Source: Litoreibacter sp. (GTDB lineage Bacteria > Pseudomonadota > Alphaproteobacteria > Rhodobacterales > Rhodobacteraceae). Taken from it: a stretch of DNA of 9,316 nt. Below, piece after piece: positions 6,406-9,316 of this stretch; positions within the stretch are counted from its first letter, which is position 1, and each line of letters opens with the position of its first letter. The stretch is from the NCBI GenBank assembly GCA_013042765.1, contig JABDPP010000231.1, forward strand, positions 1 through 9,316. The letters run 5' to 3'. The notes below the pieces were generated by a model. The model did no database searches, was not told the origin of the DNA, and saw nothing but the letters and a program-made list of their open reading frames with translations. Position numbers and translations under genes: made by a program.

Positions 6406-7635
6406 CTACCCGCTATATTTGCTCAGCAACATGGAGCCATTGGTGCCCCCGAACCCGAAGGAATTGGTCATCACCGTGTCGAGCCCGGCATTCTCCACCA
6501 GAGAGGTGGCAATTTCTGCCGGTGCCAGCGCGGGATCAAGCGTTTCGACATTGATCGAAGGGGCAATGAAATCGCCCTGCATCATCAAAAGACAGTAGAT
6601 CGCCTCCTGCGCACCGGTCGCACCCTGGCTGTGCCCGGTCATCGACTTGGTCGAACTGATCGGCGGTGTGCTGCCCTCGCCGAAGACGCGGCGCACGGCC
6701 TCGACCTCTCCGACATCGCCTACGGGTGTGGAGGTGCCATGAGCATTGATGTAGCTGACCTTGCGACCCTCTGGGATCGTGTTCAGCGCCAGGCGCATGG
6801 CCCGTTCACCACCCTCTCCCGAAGGCGCCACCATGTCATGGCCATCAGAAGTGGCCGCAAACCCGGTCACCTCGGCATAAATCTTAGCGCCGCGCGCCTT
6901 GGCATGTTCGAGTTCTTCGAGCACCACGATCCCTCCGCCGCCGGCGATCACGAACCCGTCGCGGTCCGCGTCGAAGGCACGCGAGGCCTTCGCAGGCGTG
7001 TCATTATATTTCGAGCTCATCGCGCCCATCGCGTCAAAGAGGCACGAGAGCGTCCAGTCCAGTTCCTCGCCCCCACCGGCAAACATCACATCCTGCTTGC
7101 CCATCATGATCTGTTCGGACGCCGCGCCAATGCAGTGTAGCGAGGTCGAGCAGGCCGAGGTGATGGAGTAGTTGATCCCCTTGATCTGGAAGGCCGTGGA
7201 CAAGTTCGCCGAGATGGTCGAACTCATGCATTTGGGCACGGCGAAAGGACCGATCCGCTTCGGCGAGCCTTTCTCCAGAACGGTCTGATGGGCTACCAGC
7301 ATCGACGACGTCGACGGCCCACCCGAGCCCGCGATCAGGCCCGTGCGCTCGTTAACAACGTCAGTGTCCTCAAGGCCCGCATCCGCGATCGCCTGCTCCA
7401 TGGCAATATGGGCATAAGCCGCGCCCGGCCCCATGAAGCGCAACCGCCGCTTGTCCACATGTTCAGTGACATCGATCTTGAGCGTTCCGGCAATCTGGCT
7501 TCGGAAGCCATGCTCGGCCATGGCCTCTGAGAACTCCACGCCAGACTGGCCGGCCCGCAACGCGGCGCTCACCGCGTCGGCCGAATTCCCGATGGGGGAG
7601 ACAATCCCCAGTCCTGTGACAACGACACGACGCAT
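6406..7635 (-). CDS. fabB: Beta-ketoacyl-ACP synthase I (FabB)
   Basis: FabB condenses acyl-ACP with malonyl-ACP and is the synthase that elongates the cis-3-decenoyl-ACP made by FabA, so it commits carbon to unsaturated fatty acids. The product has 409 residues (E. coli FabB 406). The thiolase-fold decarboxylating condensing-enzyme triad is complete: Cys162 in TSACSTS, His299 in [11 protein letters not shown], Lys330 in SSTKSMTGH and His335. The glycine-rich tail [11 protein letters not shown] is the usual C-terminal signature. FabB rather than FabF is supported by the FabB-like [14 protein letters not shown] segment (134-147) and by sitting between fabA and fabI. I chose ATG 7635 ([10 protein letters not shown]), with AAGGA about seven bases upstream, over an in-frame start at 7656 that would add seven charged residues. 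It lies 24 bases after the fabA stop and is surely co-transcribed with it. Confidence 0.95.
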   Translation of the reverse strand: MRRVVVTGLGIVSPIGNSADAVSAALRAGQSGVEFSEAMAEHGFRSQIAGTLKIDVTEHVDKRRLRFMGPGAAYAHIAMEQAIADAGLEDTDVVNERTGLIAGSGGPSTSSMLVAHQTVLEKGSPKRIGPFAVPKCMSSTISANLSTAFQIKGINYSITSACSTSLHCIGAASEQIMMGKQDVMFAGGGEELDWTLSCLFDAMGAMSSKYNDTPAKASRAFDADRDGFVIAGGGGIVVLEELEHAKARGAKIYAEVTGFAATSDGHDMVAPSGEGGERAMRLALNTIPEGRKVSYINAHGTSTPVGDVGEVEAVRRVFGEGSTPPISSTKSMTGHSQGATGAQEAIYCLLMMQGDFIAPSINVETLDPALAPAEIATSLVENAGLDTVMTNSFGFGGTNGSMLLSKYSG

Positions 7636-7659
7636 TCTATCTTCCTTCTCTCGCAAGGC

Positions 7660-8169
7660 TCAGCTTTCGGAAAGCGCGACCTTCATATCTTTGACCTGGT
7701 AGATCACTTCACCATCCGCCTCGACACGACCATCCGCGACACCCATGGTCAGACGGCGGGTCTGGATGGCCTTGGTGAAATCCACGTAATAGGTCAGCAT
7801 CTTGCGTTCCGGACGCACCATACCGGTCAGTTTGACCTCACCTACGCCCAGCGCATAGCCGCGCCCCTGCCAGCCACGCCAGCCCAGATTGAACCCGGTC
7901 AGCTGCCAAAGTCCATCCAGCCCGAGGCAGCCCGGCATGATCGGATTGCCCGGGAAATGGCACTCGAAGAACCACAGGTCCGGAGAAATGTCGAACTCGG
8001 CCACCACATGGCCCTTGCCATGTCCGCCGCCATCACCGCTGATCTCGGTGATGCGGTCCATCATCAACATCGGGGGAAGCGGCAGTTGCGCGTTCCCGGG
8101 GCCAAAGAGGTCCCCGCGTGCGCATTCCAGTAGCGCGTCCCTGTCAAAGCTTGTCGGATAATCCGCCAT
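7660..8169 (-). CDS. fabA: 3-hydroxydecanoyl-ACP dehydratase/isomerase (FabA)
   Basis: FabA dehydrates 3-hydroxyacyl-ACP and isomerises trans-2- to cis-3-decenoyl-ACP, the branch point of the oxygen-independent unsaturated fatty acid pathway. The product has 169 residues (E. coli 172) with a single hot-dog fold. The active site is clear: His71 in [19 protein letters not shown] and Asp85 at the end of that segment, matching E. coli His70 and Asp84. [12 protein letters not shown] (32-43) is the typical N-terminal signature. The start ATG 8169 gives [14 protein letters not shown], the family N-terminus, with AGGA four to five bases upstream; the frame stays open to 8259 but that extension is not conserved-looking. 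It is the first gene of the fabA-fabB-fabI operon and is divergent from irr across a 161-base gap, in which I recognise no convincing -35/-10 pair for fabA. Confidence 0.96.
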   Translation of the reverse strand: MADYPTSFDRDALLECARGDLFGPGNAQLPLPPMLMMDRITEISGDGGGHGKGHVVAEFDISPDLWFFECHFPGNPIMPGCLGLDGLWQLTGFNLGWRGWQGRGYALGVGEVKLTGMVRPERKMLTYYVDFTKAIQTRRLTMGVADGRVEADGEVIYQVKDMKVALSES

Positions 8170-8235
8170 GCAGTCCTGCCCCCATATGTCGTAGCAATTG
8201 CTTTCGGTGGGTCTAGCATTGGCGCGAGCCCGTGC

Positions 8236-8246
8236 GCAAGGCTTGC
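8236..8246. promoter_or_regulatory. Palindrome GCAAGgCTTGC in divergent promoter region (copy 2)
   Basis: This is a second perfect palindrome with the same 5-base arms as that at 5084-5094, about 67 bases upstream of the fabA start and 84 upstream of irr. Read on the minus strand with flanks it is GGGCAAGCCTTGCGC, matching copy 1 at 13 of 15 positions. It is a candidate operator for fabA; the binding protein is unknown. Confidence 0.35.
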
Positions 8247-8273
8247 CCAGTCTCGGCAATCAACGATTTTCAT

Positions 8274-8303
8274 TTGAAACAGGGACCTAAGACACCCTAT
8301 ATA
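8274..8303 (+). promoter_or_regulatory. Candidate sigma-70-type promoter for irr
   Basis: TTGAAA (8274-8279) is separated by 18 bases from TATATA (8298-8303). The hexamers match TTGACA at 5 of 6 and TATAAT at 4 of 6. The region is strikingly AT-rich in a GC-rich window and lies 28 bases or more upstream of the irr start. TATAAA at 8302-8307 is a better -10 word but too far (22 bases) from the same -35. Confidence 0.4.
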
Positions 8304-8311
8304 TAAAGTGT
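8292..8311. promoter_or_regulatory. AT-rich imperfect palindrome over the irr -10 region
   Basis: The 20-base element has arms ACACCCTATA and TATAAAGTGT, complementary at 8 of 10 positions, with no spacer. It covers the likely -10 region of irr, a natural place for a repressor or autoregulatory site. It does not match the TTTAGAA-type inverted repeat I associate with the Irr iron control element, so the cognate regulator is open. Symmetry of alternating TATA sequence is partly expected by composition. Confidence 0.3.
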
Positions 8312-8330
8312 AGAGTATGGATTTGGCGTG

Positions 8331-8747
8331 ATGAAACCAGAAGAAACACAGCGGAGCCTCGATTGGCTGGCAGGGGCGGGCTTGCGCCCGACACGTCAGC
8401 GCGTGGCGCTGGCAGAACGCCTGGTTGGCGATGGCAAACACCGTCACATCACGGCCGAGAGCCTGCATGAGGCCGTCAAACAGAGCGGCGAGCCGGTTTC
8501 GCTGGCGACCGTCTACAACACTCTGCGCGCCTTCTCGGACGCGGGCCTGATCCGCGAAGTCATGGTCGATGGAACAAAATCCTATTTCGACACACGGGTC
8601 GATGATCACCCGCATTTCTTCTGGGAAAATGACGGAACGCTTTCCGACGCCCCCAAGGAACAACTCGAAATCGCGGCCCTGCCTGACGCGCCCGACGGCA
8701 CCGAGATTTCGAAAGTTGACGTGGTCATCCGGCTCCGCAGGACCTGA
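8331..8747 (+). CDS. irr: Iron response regulator Irr (Fur family)
   Basis: The product has 138 residues and is a cytoplasmic DNA-binding regulator of the Fur superfamily. The N-terminal winged helix covers about 8-85: GLRPTRQRVALAERL (17-31), then HITAESLHEAV, and the recognition-helix segment SLATVYNTLRAFSDAGLIRE (57-76). The shorter C-terminal dimerisation region starts at DDHPHFFWEND (91-101) and ends VDVVIRLRRT. The wording is that of alphaproteobacterial Irr rather than Fur, Mur or Zur: the HHHDH motif and all CxxC zinc motifs are absent, and there is no cysteine at all, hence no Cys-Pro haem regulatory motif like that of Bradyrhizobium. Irr senses haem/iron status and controls haem synthesis, iron-sulfur and iron storage or uptake genes. 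The ATG at 8331 is preferred; a GTG three bases earlier is also possible, and neither has a strong ribosome-binding site. It is divergent from fabA and followed by a likely terminator at 8819-8848. Confidence 0.87.
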   Translation: MKPEETQRSLDWLAGAGLRPTRQRVALAERLVGDGKHRHITAESLHEAVKQSGEPVSLATVYNTLRAFSDAGLIREVMVDGTKSYFDTRVDDHPHFFWENDGTLSDAPKEQLEIAALPDAPDGTEISKVDVVIRLRRT

Positions 8748-8786
8748 GCCGTTTCTTCGCAAGTTTTGTGCCCTTACAGGGCAATT

Positions 8787-8820
8787 GCCTCCGGCGGGGA
8801 TATTTCTCGAGAAATGAAAG
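8787..8820 (-). repeat. Dispersed intergenic repeat, copy B
   Basis: The minus strand here matches copy A (5562-5595) at 32 of 34 bases, from CTTTCATTTCTC through AAATATCCCCGCCGGAGGC. One of its two differences creates a 12-base palindrome TTTCTCGAGAAA (8803-8814). It lies between irr and the terminator of the TRAP gene, again in a convergent junction. Confidence 0.75.
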
Positions 8821-8848
8821 CCGCAGAGCCTGCGTGCTGTTTCTTTTT
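8819..8848 (+). terminator. Likely intrinsic terminator of irr
   Basis: AGC-CGCA (8819-8825), a 5-base loop GAGCC and TGCG-t-GCT (8831-8838, one bulged T) form a 7-bp stem, followed by GTTTCTTTTT (8839-8848). It is 71 bases past the irr stop. The stem is short but the T-rich tract is well placed. It lies between the arms of a longer inverted repeat (8787-8805 with 8854-8872). Confidence 0.55.
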
Positions 8849-8853
8849 GGCCC

Positions 8854-8874
8854 AAATATCCTCGCCGAAGGCGA
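8854..8874 (+). repeat. Dispersed intergenic repeat, copy C (partial)
   Basis: AAATATCCTCGCCGAAGGCGA matches the core of copy A (5577-5597) at 19 of 21 bases; the preceding bases do not match. It lies in inverted orientation to copy B, 48 bases away, so the two can pair over 19 bases with two imperfect positions. Confidence 0.65.
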
Positions 8875-8888
8875 TTACATCCTTACTC

Positions 8889-8920
8889 AAAAAGAGAGAG
8901 CGCGCCGGGAGCGCGCTCTC
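8889..8920 (-). terminator. Intrinsic terminator of the TRAP permease gene
   Basis: On the minus strand a perfect 10-bp stem GAGAGCGCGC/GCGCGCTCTC (8911-8920 with 8896-8905) closes a 5-base loop and is followed by TCTTTTT (8895-8889). It begins 23 bases after the TRAP permease stop. Strong GC stem, short loop and T-tract make this a textbook Rho-independent terminator. Confidence 0.9.
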
Positions 8921-8943
8921 ATGTTGGCCAACCGGAGGTCGGG

Positions 8944-9316
8944 TCAGCCGCCGTATATGTAGCGGGGCAACCATGTGGCAATCCCCGGGATCATGAACAC
9001 GATGGCCAGTCCGATGATCTGGATGACCATGAACTGCATCATGCCCAGATAAATATCCTTCAGGTCCCATTCCGGCACGACGCCTTTCAGGAAATAGGCC
9101 GAAAGAGCCACGGGCGGACTGAGCCACGCTGTCTGCAAACAGACGGCCACCAGGATCGCGAACCAGAGCATATTGACCTCCAGCTCGATCAGGACCGGCG
9201 CCAGGATGGGCAGGATGATCAGAACGATCGGTACCCACTCCAATGGCCATCCCAGAACAAAAACCAGAGCCAGGATCAGGATCACAACCACTGATGCCGA
9301 GACATCGAGGTTCAAC
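8944..9316 (-). CDS. TRAP transporter large permease subunit (DctM type), C-terminal part
   Basis: Only the last 123 codons and the stop are in the window; the frame is open through the right edge and the TTG at 9315 is an internal Leu codon, not a start. The fragment is almost wholly hydrophobic, with helices around SVVVILILALVFVLGW, VPIVLIILPILAPVL, LWFAILVAVCLQTAWL and MVIQIIGLAIVFMIPGI. The phrases LEWVPIVLIILPI, QTAWLSPPVALSAYFLKG and VVPEW(D)LKDIYLG are typical of the C-terminal end of the large (12-helix) membrane subunit of tripartite ATP-independent periplasmic transporters, which import organic acids and related solutes with Na+ using a periplasmic binding protein. The large permease gene is commonly last in such operons, in keeping with the strong terminator directly after it. 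The substrate depends on the binding protein, outside the window. Confidence 0.9.
   Translation of the reverse strand, partial: LNLDVSASVVVILILALVFVLGWPLEWVPIVLIILPILAPVLIELEVNMLWFAILVAVCLQTAWLSPPVALSAYFLKGVVPEWDLKDIYLGMMQFMVIQIIGLAIVFMIPGIATWLPRYIYGG

Noticed and set aside
8769..8783. TGCCCT-tac-AGGGCA hairpin shortly after irr as a terminator
   Set aside because: A 6-bp stem with a 3-base loop, and no T-run follows it; the hairpin at 8819-8848 fits better.
8064..8855. A 263-codon minus-strand open frame spanning irr and the fabA upstream region
   Set aside because: It lies antisense to irr and overlaps fabA out of frame, and shows no family motif.
1..9316. CRISPR array, insertion sequence, phage or toxin-antitoxin or defence genes
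   Set aside because: No regularly spaced direct repeats, transposase, integrase or defence domain is visible, and nearly all bases are accounted for by metabolic, transport or regulatory genes.

Overview
The window looks like chromosomal DNA of a marine-type alphaproteobacterium of the Rhodobacterales (Roseobacter group). The evidence is GC-rich, tightly packed coding sequence, a fabA-fabB-fabI fatty-acid operon placed back to back with an Irr-type Fur-family regulator, and proteins of the kind common in that group (TRAP transporter, type II haloacid dehalogenase, Tet-like MFS pump). The assignment rests on remembered family resemblance, not on a database search. I see no tRNA, rRNA, CRISPR array, transposase, phage gene or clear defence system, and no gene-free stretch longer than about 200 bases.

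Layout, left to right. A 5'-truncated lyase of the fumarase/aspartase superfamily, most like 3-carboxy-cis,cis-muconate cycloisomerase (PcaB-like), runs off the left edge (1-1292, +). A Tet-type 12-helix MFS exporter follows on the same strand (1344-2570). Convergent with it is a three-gene minus-strand operon, transcribed from 5064 down to 2580: type II haloacid dehalogenase, alpha/beta hydrolase, threonine/serine dehydratase. Its genes are joined by TGATG and ATGA start/stop overlaps. Divergent from this operon is a small VOC/glyoxalase-fold gene (5164-5559, +). Next comes the minus-strand operon fabA (8169-7660), fabB (7635-6406), fabI (6400-5603), followed by the divergent regulator irr (8331-8747, +). 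The 3' part of a TRAP-transporter large permease gene (dctM type) enters from the right edge (9316-8944, -) and ends at a textbook intrinsic terminator.

How the genes fit together. FabA, FabB and FabI are the dehydratase/isomerase, elongating condensing enzyme and enoyl reductase needed for anaerobic-type unsaturated fatty acid synthesis. Their shared intergenic region with irr allows, but does not prove, cross-talk with iron status. The dehalogenase, hydrolase and dehydratase are clearly co-translated and may form a small catabolic or detoxification module acting on 2-substituted short acids, but the substrate cannot be read from sequence.

The least explained signals are non-coding. (1) A short dispersed repeat with core AAATATCCCCGCCGGAGGC occurs three times, only in the two longer convergent gene junctions, and two copies form a long inverted repeat around the irr terminator. 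(2) An 11-bp palindrome GCAAGnCTTGC occurs once in each of the two divergent promoter regions. (3) FabI carries Ala at both positions equivalent to E. coli Gly93 and Phe203, sites linked to triclosan resistance.
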